From Asterias rubens (Eukaryota > Echinodermata > Asteroidea > Forcipulatida > Asteriidae), in contig NC_047064.1 of assembly GCF_902459465.1 (NCBI RefSeq), positions 8,315,374-8,379,373 of the forward strand: DNA of 64,000 nucleotides. The letters are read 5' to 3'. Under the pieces are notes generated by a model. It made no database searches and had not been told where the DNA came from. It was given only the letters and a program-made list of their open reading frames with translations. The first letter of the stretch is position 1. Every line of letters starts with the position of its first letter. The position numbers and the translations under genes were made by a program. Positions 47,442-64,000 of the stretch are shown here, piece after piece.

Positions 47442-47828
47442 TTAAAGGCAGTGGACACTATTGGTAATTACTTAAAATAATTATTGGCATAAAACCTCAC
47501 TTGGTAAAGAGGAATGGGGAGAGGTTGATGGTATAAAACATTGTGAGAAACGGCTCCCTCTGAAGTGCCATAGTTTTAGAGAAAGACATAATTTTCCACG
47601 AATTTGATTTCGAGACCTCAGATTTAGAACTTGAGGTCTCAAAATCAACCATCTAAACGCACACAACTTCGTGTGACAATGGTGTTTTTTTCTTTCATTA
47701 TTATCTCGCAAGTTCGAAAACCGATTGAGCTCAAGTTTTCACAGGTTTGTTATTTTATGCATATGTTGAGATACACCTAGTGAGAAGACTGGTCTTTGAC
47801 AATTACCAATAGTGTCCACTGTCTTTAA
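47442..47828 (-). mobile_element. TTAA MITE family 1, complete
   Basis: Starts TTAAAGGCAGTGGACACTAT and ends caatagtgtccactgtcttt then aa, in the opposite orientation to the copy 300 bp upstream. It ends about 220 bp before the gene C start. Confidence 0.9.
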
Positions 47829-48047
47829 ACCACCAGAACGTAAAATTATGCTCTAAACTACTTGGCAACGACACCCTAGAAACTGCCTAAATAGCCTACA
47901 CATTCATTTTGAAGAATGCAATAATTGTAACCCGGCCCCCCACCCCCAATCATACAGTTATCATGTGATGGTCTTGAAACATTACATGAAAAGCTTGTTT
48001 CGTATTTACTTTTCAAATCTCAGACGCAGACCTTCCTAGAAAGAAAG

Positions 48048-51000
48048 ATGGCATGTAACCATGGCGACCATTCAGTACAATTTGACATGATTGTTGCTGC
48101 AGATGATAAGATGGGGATAGGGATAGCTATGAGCCTTCCTTGGAAGTTACCGTGAGTTCCTTTTATCTATTTATTTATGTCCAGGGCTTGAATGTTACAA
48201 TTGAATGTTAATTTTGGTAAACTTTGACCGGACAAGTCCAGCAATGTTGTACCTCACTGTGTTACATCTTGAACAACAGATAACAGGTTCAAGTTTTGAG
48301 TCTGATGGAAGTACCTCTCAATTCTACTGAGTAATGACATAATGAACTTTATAACACCCCTTACCAATATTCTGCCTTTTCATTGGTTTAGAGCGAGTCA
48401 CATGATAGTTTTACTAGACGACGGCCGTTTGATAGTGCATTGGTTTGCCGTGCGCTAGTCCGAAGACTATCACACGACGTGCAGTACCCAGTTGTCCGTT
48501 GCGTGTACGAGGATGATAAATTAATAGTCTGTAACAATTTCGGATTACATGACACTGCATGCAGCACAGTAAAAGTTTTCGCAATCTGTATTCGCGTCGT
48601 CCGTGGAATGTAGCATTTAGGTCTGTAGCTTAAAAGTACAGTATTTAGAAATGTTTGGGGTGTTATAAAACAAATATTGACTGCTTTTACTCGTGCAATG
48701 GTTTAAACTATGGCAACCTCGGTGATCCCTGGAGCATTCTATTTTCCGAGGCGAAATTTCCCCTCGGCTTCGCCTCGGGAAAATGGAACGCTGTGGGGGA
48801 TCACCTCGGGAGTCATAGTTTTAACCGTAGCACTCGAAGCAGTCAATATTTGTATTTATAATACTATACCCCTGTATAAAGGGACATGATGCCTTGGATT
48901 GGGCGAGTTTGTATATGAAAAGCGTTTGAAACCGTTTCTTATGAAATGTTTGTTTGTTTGTTTGTTTGTTTTTTATTTCCTTGAAATATCACAATAAATA
49001 ATCATAGAACATACAAGACAAAAAAACAAAGGGTGATAAGAGGAGGGCACCAGGTATTTGGTTTAGAAAGGCACAACATTAAATACCCATAGAGACAAAC
49101 GACATCAATCTTCTCTTACATCTTAGTGCTTGTTAAAATAAATGTTATGCATGTTAATTGGGTCAGGAATTTGTTTTCTTAACTTGGTTCTGGTCTTGAG
49201 AAAAGAATTTTTGTCCAGTAAACATTTTGAGCATCAAGCCCTGTGGTCTCTTTTTTTTTTACCCAAAATTCAAGCCAGATAAAAAAAAAATAAAAAAAAT
49301 TCTTAAAAATAATATTATGCTATGTAAAGCATTATGGTACTTTGTGTGTTTAGATATATTGCAATATTCTCTGGACATGTATGTATCTGACCGTAACTGA
49401 AAGTCTTTTTTATTGCAAAAAATAGTTCCTGACATTTCGACCCTAGCAGAGTCTTTCTACTGGCTAAAAAGAAAGACTCTAAAAAAGGATTTACTAGGCT
49501 CAAAACGGCAGGCCGTAAACTACGTATACTATTTCTGCATTTAACAGGTCCGTTTGGTTTGTAACCAGTTTGCAACAGCCTACTCTGTTTTCACACTATT
49601 TCTAATTGTATGATTCTTTTTAGAACGGACAGAAAGTTCTACTTGGACAAAACAAACAAAGTCAGCCCAACTAAAAAGAATGCCCTGATTTGCGGTCGAC
49701 TCACAGGATCAGTTTCACAAGGAGAAAAAAATCCAAACGTCCTGCGTTTCATCCTGAGTAATACTTTAGAGTAAGTGTCACAGCATTCTCTCTTAACAGT
49801 TGGGGAGGTAGTGCTTTCTGCTCTACCAACCGGGCTTTTGATGGACTGTTAAGGTGGCAATGGCCCCTGGCAAAAATAAATTGTAGCCCACACCTTGAAG
49901 TGGCCTTTCAGACCTTGTGTGTCTGGCGACTTGCATAAAAAAAAATTTTTTTAAAACAGTGGTCCAATGGCTAAATGCTAGTTAAAGGTACTTGACGCGT
50001 TTGGGAACTGTCAAAGGCCAGTATTCTCACTTTGTGTATCCCAACATATACATAAAAATATGTAAAAATTTGGGTTTAATTGGTTATCAAAGTTGCAAGA
50101 GAATAGTGAAAGAAAGAACATCCTTATTGCACAACCTTGATGCACAATAAAAGGCTTCAGGCCTGAAGTCTTTTATTATTTGAATAAGAAATTGCCTCTT
50201 TCTCAAAAACTACACTACTTCAGAGGGAGCTGTTCCTCACAATGTTTTAATTGTTAACAGCTCTCCATTGCTCGTTACCAAGTAAGTTTTTATGCTAAGT
50301 GTCAGATGCCTTTAAAACACTTGAAGGTGCCAAACATCTTTTTCCGTTATGTGAATGCGCCCCCACTTGACACGTAGTAGTTCCAGGGTGATGAGACAGT
50401 GGTGAAAACAAAGTTGTTTTTTTAAACCTCTCTAAATATGGATTCAATTACCACAAGGAAGATCTTAAGACTTGTTACTCCAAGTAATAACTGTGGTTTT
50501 TCGATAAGCAAGACCAACATAACACGTTAAAGTAGAAAATTATAAAAGTCTTGATTTCACCAGTGACCAGAGAGTAAAACCTACTTAAGTTTGTTTATTT
50601 AGTGAGCTTAAAAGGGGATAATATAGAGGGCGCTTTTCAAATCGTCAAAACCAAACAATTGTATGGTACCTTTGAATTTGGCTGGAACAACACATGGGAG
50701 AATTAGTCGAAATTCATTCAAAGTGGTTAGGATGGCTAGTTCAGTGTTAAAAGCTTCCCATTCCTCTCGAAATATAGACTAGCAAAGTTACTTGCTAACT
50801 GGTGCTATTTGGCCAGTCACTAAAAAATCCTGGGCAAACCCTGTTTCAACGACTACATTGTAGAAGCGTGGTTATCTTTGAAGGCAGTGGATACTATTGG
50901 TAATTACTCAAAATAGTTATTAGCATAAAACCTTAATTTATGACGCGTAATGGGGAGAGGTTGATGGTATAAAACATTGTGAGAAGCGGCTCCCTCTGAA

Positions 51001-53262
51001 GTGAAATAGTTTTCGAGAAAGAAGTAATTTTCCACAAATTTGATTTCGAGACTGCAGGTTTAGAATTTGAGGTCTCGAAATCAACCATCTAAACACACAC
51101 AACATCGTGTGACAAGGGTGTTTGTTCTTTCACTATTATCTCGCAACTTCGACGACCAAAGTGAGCTCAAATTTTCACAGGTTCGTTATTTTATGCATAT
51201 GTTGAGATATACCAAGTGAAAAGAGTGGTCTTTGACAATTACCAATAAGCGCCCACTGTCTTTCAAAAAATATTCTTCCATATCAGTGAAGATTTATGTA
51301 TGAAATTATTTGATTTACTTGCAGGCAAAAGCCACCTCATGCTGACTACCTCTGTAAAAATCTGGACGAAGCACTGGCAATTATCGGAAGTCCAGAAGTT
51401 AGGAATGTTGTGGATAACGTGTTGATAATTGGAGGCTATGCAGTGTACAAGGTAGACAGAAGCTATGCTGATTATAGGGTGTCATGGTCAGGCCGTTTAC
51501 AGCATTGAAAAGAGAAGGGGTTCGCCCCAGTGTTCCTGGCTGTGGCTGCTGTATGCGCTGTAGCACCTTGTAAACCCTTATAAGGTCCTAAATAATTGGG
51601 TCTCAGAGTTCATCACTGCAATAACTTATCCTCCTGAAAGTTTGTATATACTCCGCGCCTTGATTGGTAGATACGTGCGCTATAGGCCTATAAGACTTCG
51701 ATATTATTATTATTATCTTATTCAAGTTCTGGTGGTTTTTTTTTATGGGGTGTGGGTTTGAGTCTTGGTCATGAAGCTTGTGTCATTGAGCACAACTACT
51801 CACTGTAATTGCTTCTCTTCACTCAGTGGTATGAATGGGAACCTGCGAGGGTAGAGGTTGATGTTGTGTTTAAAATGGCCTTTGGAGCGCAATGGCAGCT
51901 CTTCATGCTCTTGGGGCTATATACTCCCCAGTGAGATTAGAAAGGTTACAGAAATGGTAATGGCCCAAGTGAAAATATGGGCTTTATCCGTTGTTTTGAG
52001 TTGGTAGACAAAAATGAAAAACCATGCACAGTTTTCAGCATGTAAACACAATGTCCTAATTTTCCTTCTAACAACCTAATTCAGCTGTTGAGTTTTTTCT
52101 GTATACAGATATCAGATACAGTTTTAGGGAATATGACTTGTTTTTACTGGGAAATAGTTCTAAAAACAATGTTCCAGTATGTACTTCATAATCAGTTAGT
52201 GATCAGACTTAAATTAAACAATTGTGTTTGTTATCGTTGTATATCTTGTATATCCGTTAACTATTTTTGTGTGTACTTGTATACATGTAGGCAGGCTTGG
52301 AGTCTCCTCAGCTCCGGAGATATTACATCACACGTGTCTATGGTGACTTCAAGTGTGATGCATTCTGCCCAGATGTCGACTTAACCAAGTTCAAGCTTGT
52401 AAGGTAAGAGACACAGAAACATGGACAATTGCTGGGTTATCTCAATGTATACCCCTTTCATAGCGTGAAATGCTACAGGGTCGCTAAGATCATTTGCATA
52501 TTTTTCTCACAAACAGAAAGCTTCCCGGTTATTATTTAGAATTTTGACCAGTGCAAAAAGGTGATGGGTTGGACTCGTGACAATACATGATTCAAATCTT
52601 GGCTGCTAAACATTTCTTGGGCCAATTAAATGCACAGTGTACTAGCCAGTTGGGTCACTTTTCTAAAAGCTTACGCGCAACGCCTGGTGGTATGTATACA
52701 CAGAGATTTTATCATCAATTTGGTAATTGCACTCAGAAAGTTTTCTCTTAAAGGCAGTGGACACTATTGGTAATTACTCAAAATAATTATTATCATAAAA
52801 CCTTTCTTGGTGACAAGTAGTCGGGAGAAGGTTGATGGTATAAAACATTGTGAGAAACGGCTCCCTCTAAAGTGCCATAGTTTTCGAGAAAGAAGTAATT
52901 TACCACAAATTTGATTTCGAGACTTCAGATTTAGAACTTGAGGTCTCAAAATCAACCATCTTAACTCACACAACTTCGTGTGACAATGGTGTTTTTTCTT
53001 TCATTATTATCTCGCAAGTTCGATGACCGATTAAGCTCAAATTTTCACAGGTTTGTTATTTTACACATATGTTGAGACACACAAACTGTGAAGGCTAGTC
53101 TTTGACAATAACCAATAGTCCACTGCCTTTAATCTTTTCCACGTTTTCACCAGCTAAAATTATTTTCCTTTTTTTTCCTTAAACAGTGATCCAGACATCG
53201 GCAGCCATGTTTACGAGGAGAATGGCATCAGATTCAAGTTTGAAGCTTATGAGAGAATCTAG
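48048..53262 (+). CDS. Gene C: divergent dihydrofolate reductase-like protein, 5 exons
   Basis: Predicted DHFR-fold protein of 188 aa. Exons: 48048-48151, 49624-49770, 51325-51451, 52291-52403, 53187-53262; exit phases 2, 2, 0, 2 equal those of gene D. The N-terminus (FDMIVAADDKMGIGIAMSLPW) carries the nucleotide- and folate-binding motif and the active-site Trp. TDRKFY supplies an acidic residue at the catalytic Glu/Asp position. LIIGGYAVYK and YYITRVYGDF are the GG motif and the late conserved strand; it ends FKFEAYERI. Exon 2 is unusual. The GRKTW motif is GRLTG, and the SIPEKxRPLxxR segment, whose Arg binds the folate glutamate tail, is replaced by SVSQGEKNPNVL, three codons shorter than in D. 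The ATG has a strong context (AAGATGG); an in-frame open stretch continues 24 bases upstream to a cag. It may be a weak enzyme or a non-catalytic folate or NADPH binder. Confidence 0.85.
48662..48862. mobile_element. Foldback element in gene C intron 1
   Basis: tataaaacaaatattgactg and the following arm are inverted as cagtcaatatttgtatttat, with a gaggcgaaatttcccctcgg / cctcgggaaaatggaacg core. Flanking sequence (accccttaccaat ... atacccctgtata) may belong to a longer element. Confidence 0.72.
49797..49925 (+). repeat. SINE 3' fragment
   Basis: gtagtgctttctgctctacc and caccttgaagtggcctttca match the 3' part of the SINE at 61755 (gtagtacattctgctctacc; caccttaaagtggccctctg). In gene C intron 2. 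Confidence 0.65.
49982..50315 (+). mobile_element. Diverged TTAA MITE, family 1-like
   Basis: ttaaaggtacttgacgcgtt at the left, agtgtcagatgcctttaa at the right, with hairpin aaaggcttcaggcctgaagt. In gene C intron 2. Confidence 0.72.
50879..51266 (-). mobile_element. TTAA MITE family 1
   Basis: gaaggcagtggatactattg at the left and ccaataagcgcccactgtct at the right; the terminal TTAA is lost at both ends. In gene C intron 2, ending about 60 bp before exon 3. Confidence 0.83.
51470..51700 (+). repeat. SINE fragment (58185 family)
   Basis: gagaaggggttcgccccagt, gttcctggctgtggctgc and tagatacgtgcgctatagg match the body and end of the SINE at 58185. The tRNA-like head is missing. Confidence 0.6.
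52748..53132 (-). mobile_element. TTAA MITE family 1 in gene C intron 4
   Basis: Starts TTAAAGGCAGTGGACACTAT and ends accaatagtccactgccttt then aa; ends 54 bp before exon 5. Confidence 0.88.
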
Positions 53263-54856
53263 CTTCTAAACAGGATCGTCAGAACCTTGGCTTAGGCAGG
53301 TCAGGTTGACTCAGTGGTTTCTGTCCCAACTTCACCTCTGTCCAGACCGGAGCCACGATGTGGATTGGGTTTTTTATTTCCTATCTGACTGCAGGGGTTT
53401 TCCCTATGCCGTGACCTCCAAAAAGGAGGCAGATCGTTGGACAATAGCTGTTCTCTGTGCGTAAAAATGGCACGTGACATCAGTGTACCTGTAGGGTTAT
53501 GCGTTATGCAAGAGGGAGCTATCGATTTCTTACACAATACAAAACACGCCTCTGAACAATGCGCCTAATTTTGGGTGTCCACTCTCTTTTGTGCATGTAC
53601 ATGTACAAGTATATCAGATTTTGACACCCAAAATGACACCCAGGAAAGGCACATCTGGGCTCAATTTCTGGCTCTGCTTTACCGTAAGCACAGAATCGGG
53701 GCTTACAGAAGCAGGGAATTATGTGCTTTTTACGGCAAGCGTATTTCAGGGGTTAGCGGCAAATTTTGTGGTTTGAGTGTTACTGTCCCTACCTGACTGC
53801 ATGGCTTTTCCTTAAAGGAGTTTTCCTCCGTCTAAAACTGAAATTTCCTCATTGTAGTCTTAACAAAAAGTTTGTGGTGATGTTTCCATTAGGAAGCGTT
53901 GCCGACTATAAATATGTAGTTTAGATTTAGACCTACTTGTACATACAAGGTTTCAGACTTTGACCATGGTACAAAAACCCAGTCGAGCCTACTTTTTGAG
54001 CTGTCATGAAATGAAATCCCGAAAAAGTAAGCTTAAAATAACAGCTTTGTATTGGAAGCAGTTCAACGAAAACATTTTAATTTATAAAAATTAATCTTTA
54101 GATAGATGTCATTATAGTTTGTCTAATTTATTTAGATCCAGAATGCTTTATAGCAATAATTTTAATGTCTTTATGAAAACTTATGTTGTTTTCATTACTA
54201 TTGTATTTGTCTCTATTCATTGATTACATTTCTTTCTTTTTTAATCTATTATAAACCATGTTTCATGTGACATTGCATAATTATTATAAAAAAAAGACCA
54301 AGCCTGGAATTCAAACAAGCTTTAATTTTACCGTCAGCTGAAACCAGGAGACAAAAATCTTACAGTTTGATTTTATATTTCTATTAAGTAATAATCAACT
54401 CTGACAAAGTATGACTATAACATAATGGAGATTGCAGTATGGTTAGGTCTCGGGTGCAGCTGTTTTGCCGGTCCCATCAGTTCCCACACCAAACCCCCAA
54501 ACCTCAGACCTGACGGTCCCACCTCGTATAAGCAGCCCCACGCCCCGCCCCCGTAAATATTGCCGTTACTGAAGCAGCAGAGGGCGGGCTTGCAGCCATA
54601 AAACAAAAATCGTTTCTGAAGCAGAAGAGGGCGAGCTTTCTCTTTGTCTACGGCTGTTGATTTAATTTTTTAAATAAAAGTAAACAGTGTTTTAGGTCTT
54701 CCTTACATAGATTCTCCCCCATGTTACTTGACAAATTAGTTGTTGGTATTTTTATGGTAGTCAATGTTATTTTATGACGTACGTTATTGTCTGCATGGTT
54801 GTTTCTCGCTCGTGTTTGGTTGTTGATTGGTCCTAACGGTAATAAAACAGTCGTCG
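53263..54856. other. 3' flank of gene C and intergenic sequence
   Basis: No gene recognised. AATAAA at 54673-54678 is the first good poly(A) hexamer I noticed after gene C but is 1.4 kb away. A duplicated ctgaagcagcagagggcggg / ctgaagcagaagagggcgag block lies at about 54567-54640. Confidence 0.4.
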
Positions 54857-54878
54857 TATAAATAATTTTCCCGCGAAA
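54857..54878 (+). promoter_or_regulatory. TATA-like box plus palindromic E2F site, presumed original DHFR promoter
   Basis: TATAAATAAT (54857-54866) runs directly into TTTTCCCGCGAAA (54866-54878), which contains overlapping E2F consensus sites on both strands (TTTCCCGC and TTTCGCGG). DHFR is a classical E2F target in animals. With the foldback element and one target copy removed, this motif would lie roughly 50-75 bp upstream of the two candidate ATGs of gene D. It now lies more than 1.1 kb away. Function is inferred. Confidence 0.6.
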
Positions 54879-54901
54879 CATAAACACAACTCACCCGCTG
54901 T

Positions 54902-55972
54902 TAGTTGCGATAATCGTAACCCTCCATCCTCCCGACGGTCGGAGACCGGAGGGTTACGACACAAGACTGATATTATCGGTGTAACTAGCAGTTTTGACCA
55001 GTTTTTGCCAGACTCGTGATCAGATTCGTCCTTTTTTTCCACTTTCCAAAATCATGACAGACATTCTAAACACATGGAGTTGATCTTTATTGTATGACAA
55101 CGTCATCTGGAACCCTTAAAACTACATCATGAAAATATTTGGCAGAAAAAACGACAAAAACTTACCAAAAGACTGACCGAATATATCCATAATCCATAGC
55201 GGGACCAACTAGTGATTTTGATGTCGCACTTGCTTGGCAACAACCAATCAGCGTGACCCAACCATCGATGTCGTATGCGTATCGGCCATTCCAGCTTGCA
55301 AACTCACCGCACTGTGTGTGTAAGCACCGATCACCCGCACCGAGTGCGCAGCATGCAGGCATGTACATGTACATGTACATGTACTGTGTGAACATCGTGC
55401 GTGCACAAACTATACAGCTCGTAAGTAAGTACCTCCATACCCCCACATGGCCAAACACACCAAACACACCCTGACGTTGTGTGTGTGTGCAAGTGTACAC
55501 ATTACATGTACATGCCTGCATGCTGCGCACTCGGTGCGGGGGATCGGTGCTTACACACACAGTGCGGTGAGTTTGCAAGCTGGAATGGCCGATACGCATA
55601 CGACATCGATGGTTGGGTCACGCTGATTGGTTGTTGCCAAGCAAGTGCGACATCAAAATCACTAGTTGGTCCCGCTATGGATTATGGATATATTCGGTCA
55701 GTCTTTTGGTAAGTTTTTGTCGTTTTTTCTGCCAAATATTTTCATGATGTAGTTTTAAGGGTTCCAGATGACGTTGTCATACAATAAAGATCAACTCCAT
55801 GTGTTTAGAATGTCTGTCATGATTTTGGAAAGTGGAAAAAAAGGACGAATCTGATCACGAGTCTGGCAAAAACTGGTCAAAACTGCTAGTTACACCGATA
55901 ATATCAGTCTTGTGTCGTAACCCTCCGGTCTCCGACCGTCGGGAGGATGGAGGGTTACGATTATCGCAACTA
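54902..55972. mobile_element. Foldback transposon with 470-bp inverted arms upstream of DHFR
   Basis: 54902-55371 and 55503-55972 are inverted copies, equal in length and almost identical; I noticed one mismatch near the CGATCACCC/CGATCCCCC site. They flank a 131-bp spacer. The outer ends begin tagttgcgataatcg. A 7-bp direct repeat, ccgctgt, abuts both ends (54895-54901 and 55973-55979), which fits a target-site duplication. Each arm has a near-terminal palindrome (gtaaccctcc ... ggagggttac), a CCAAT box (ccaatcagcg) and atgtac repeats. There is no transposase-like reading frame, so it is non-autonomous. The duplication length would suit P-, hAT- or Mutator-type transposases, or the sea urchin TU class; this is inference. 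Confidence 0.88.
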
Positions 55973-56029
55973 CCGCTGTATTTCAGTAAACTCTACTCGT
56001 CGATGTTAGAACTGCCGAAATTTACAGAA

Positions 56030-61549
<5,520 letters not shown>

Positions 61550-61754
61550 AGTGACGCTTTGAAAAGCAACTGAAATAATTTCAAGACTAATGTGCATACA
61601 TGATTTAACTTGTAGAAGATTTCATTGAAATAATGCATAGTTTGCGAAACTATTAACTGAAGACATGGCATCAGCAACCTGCTCTCTCCTTGTCTGCCAA
61701 TTCAAGTGGAAAATTAGTGAGAACAATTTCACCAACAGAGGGCAGTATGTATCG

Positions 61755-62095
61755 TGGTGTCTTGTGGCTGAGTGTTCATATGACCCAAGCTCTGGGGTTG
61801 TCAGCAGCAGAGAGTGGGTTCGAATCCCGGTCGTGGCACTTGAGTAAGGCATTTTAACTATGTTTGCTTTGTATAAAGCTGTGGGTAGTACATTCTGCTC
61901 TACCAGACAGACTCCTAGTGGATGATACCCATCATGTATGCCTAGGACTCAAAAGGAGGGAGCCTTGTTTCAACCCTAGGAGTAGGTGGGAACTGGTTAC
62001 CAATTTGGTAACACATGGTTGATCGGAGTAGATAGCCCAAACCAGTTATAGCCCTCACCTTAAAGTGGCCCTCTGGCCTTTTGCGATAAATCATT
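61755..62095 (+). repeat. tRNA-derived SINE in the DHFR 3' region
   Basis: A box tcttgtggctgagtg and B box gtgggttcgaatccc, followed by gtagtacattctgctctacc and caccttaaagtggccctctg. It lies between the gene D stop and its likely poly(A) signal. Confidence 0.72.
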
Positions 62096-62315
62096 AAAAA
62101 AGTCTTTAAGTTTTTGTACTTAAGATTTAAAACATTAAATGAACTATGCAATGTATATTAAAACCTACCAAGGAATTTTATAATGTAAACTGTTGTCAAA
62201 TATTATGATCTGGGGAAAAATAATTCAAAATTGTGTAGCTTGAAAAATATGTATAGTGTTTACCTTTTCAGTAACAGTTAACTTGCGCCCTCTTGTGTTG
62301 AGATTGATCTTACAT

Positions 62316-62321
62316 AATAAA
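62316..62321 (+). terminator. Likely poly(A) signal of gene D
   Basis: A canonical AATAAA lies about 770 bp after the gene D stop codon, downstream of a SINE that would then sit in the 3' untranslated region. It is followed by AT-rich sequence with TGTGTGATT about 30 bp on. No closer AATAAA is apparent on this strand after the stop. Confidence 0.45.
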
Positions 62322-62565
62322 CTGCTTAAACATAATGAAGACTTTTGTGTGATTTCTAATTCAGTAACTTTGTGTCAGTCGGTGTTTGGAACATGGATCG
62401 TAAGAAGAATAGCTCTTTTGTCCTAGATGTTTTCAGTTTCCGAATGGTCCTTTTAATGAGGCATAGTGTTAGATATTCCAACAGCGGGTCGATTACACGA
62501 CTCTCTGTAGCCGTCACTCAGGTGAAAACTGCATTTTTTCCTGTACACCATGCCGATGAATGGGT

Positions 62566-62604
62566 GTCTCCCCCCCCCCCCCTTCCTCCCCCCCCCCCCC
62601 ATCC
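62566..62604 (+). repeat. Poly(C) tract with CTTCCT
   Basis: Two C runs, mirrored by a poly(G) run at 62846-62861 about 250 bp on. Confidence 0.85.
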
Positions 62605-63152
62605 CCAGCACAGACAATATTTTGAAAGAAAAACGGTTTACCTGACGTAAGTTTGCTGCCATCTACTGTCACCAAAAATCTTCCTTTATGACAAGATACC
62701 GCAACCTTGGGTTCCGTGTTTCAACTTTTGAGGAGACCTGATAAATTTATGCTAAATTTGGTCCTACTTGGTTGGGGGAGTGGTTAATTCCGTCACGAAA
62801 ACTGGCAGCAAATCGGTTGGGGGGAAAACCAACCCTTTTTTTTGGGGGGGGGGGGGGCAGTATTGGTGTAATCGTCAGGAATTCCTAATGGCTGACCTAT
62901 CAAAAGTGTAAAAGAAATCTGATGTTTAGCTGTTCGGAAATATATCTGATTGGTTTTCAGGAGGCTGAGCGACTTTAACATAATTCTTTTGTGGAGTATC
63001 TTTTTTAATATTGAGTATTTTGGGCCCAACTTCATAGGTCTGCTTTGAGCACCTAAGCACAACAAAATAATTATGCTTACCAGAAAGAGAAAGGTTACCG
63101 CATGTACAATTTTCGACTGGTATCCTGCTCATTTCTGCTGATCAGAACTGTG

Positions 63153-63541
63153 TTAAAGGCAGTGGACACTATTGGTAATTGTCAAAGACGTCTTCTCACT
63201 AGGTGTATCTCAACATAATTTTGTATGCATAAAATAACAAACCTGTGAAAATTTGAGCTCATTTGGTCGTCGAAGTTGCGAGATAATAATGAAAGAAAAA
63301 ACACCCTTGTCACACGAAGTTGTGTGCTTTCAGACACTTCATTTCAAGACCTCAAATTCTAAATCTGAGGTCTCGAAATCAAATTCGTGGAAAATTACTT
63401 CTTTCTCGAAACTACGTCACTTCAGAGGGAGCCGTTTCTCACAATGTTTTATACTATCAACCTCTTCCCACTAATCATTACCAAGTAAAGTGATGCTAAT
63501 AATTATTTTGAGTAATTACCAATAGTGTCCACTGCCTTCAA
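63153..63541 (+). mobile_element. TTAA MITE family 1, near-complete
   Basis: Starts TTAAAGGCAGTGGACACTAT and ends caatagtgtccactgccttc then aa, with the full central palindrome. Confidence 0.9.
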
Positions 63542-64000
63542 GCAATGAGTTTGTTTATTAGGCAGCTCTTTGCAACTGGGCCCTGAGAGACTGGTCACAC
63601 CATAGATTGGTCACACCCTAATCATTTTTTTCCTCGTGATTCTCACGCTGATTCAAATTTCACTTTAAAATACAATAATGGGTCGGGCTTAAATGAATCT
63701 TGCGAAATACAAACTTCATTACCATTGCTTTTCATAGCAGTAGTTTTAATTACTCAATACACAATAAATAAATTTATATACATTTTGATGCAGGATTGCT
63801 ATCTTTATTTTGAAAAAAAACTTAAGATAAAGGTAAATATTAAATCCAACTTATTTTACACATGATATTATTTTGAACATTTAATTGTGGTTGGAATTAC
63901 AAGAATGCCATGCCCTCAGTGCACTGTTCTTTGCCTTGGTGTGCTTTCAAACGTCTATGGGTGTGCATTTGATGTGTGTGGCCCTTTTGTAAATTGAAAC
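63542..64000. other. No gene recognised
   Basis: AT-rich end of the window without a supported exon or repeat boundary. Confidence 0.5.

Noticed and set aside
55162-55712. Long open frames on both strands between gene C and DHFR
   Set aside because: They are mirror copies produced by the two arms of the foldback element and resemble no known protein.

Overview
The window looks like nuclear DNA of an invertebrate deuterostome, most likely an echinoderm and perhaps a sea star. It is AT-rich, its genes are cut into short exons by long introns with GT-AG junctions, and it is full of small TTAA-bounded inverted-repeat elements and tRNA-derived SINEs. The echinoderm call is inference. The sequence itself shows metazoan gene architecture (DSL/EGF ligands, E2F-linked DHFR).

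Four multi-exon genes can be assembled with every splice phase closing. Gene A (+, 6314..21218, 15 coding exons, 994 aa) and gene B (-, 39855..24471, 15 coding exons, 1304 aa) are paralogous Notch-ligand-type membrane proteins lying tail to tail. Each has, in order, a signal peptide, an MNNL/C2-like N-terminus, a DSL domain, an EGF array, a juxtamembrane alpha/beta domain (SEA- or ferredoxin-like by pattern), one membrane helix and a short tail with an NPxYDxxY motif. All 15 exons match one to one with the same phases. B differs by a single 1.3-kb exon in which a 37-residue EGF unit has multiplied, and by loss of the usual Notch-contact residues in its DSL loop. A broken third DSL exon lies on the minus strand at 2897..3039.

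Downstream on the + strand are two tandem five-exon dihydrofolate reductase genes. Gene C (48048..53262, 188 aa) is divergent and has lost the GRKTW/RPL core. Gene D (56030..61549, 192 aa) has the canonical motifs. A 1071-bp foldback transposon with 470-bp arms and a 7-bp target duplication (54902..55972) sits between a TATA/E2F promoter motif and the start codon of D.

The rest is intronic or intergenic. 1..6313 holds MITEs and the DSL relic. 21219..24470 is the convergent spacer, with related 3' elements. 39856..48047 is a repeat-rich gap with no gene I can support. 61550..64000 holds a SINE, a likely poly(A) signal and one more MITE. About twenty copies of one TTAA MITE family with a central palindrome are spread over the window. 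All joins are predictions from splice signals, phase and paralogue comparison; no transcript evidence was available.
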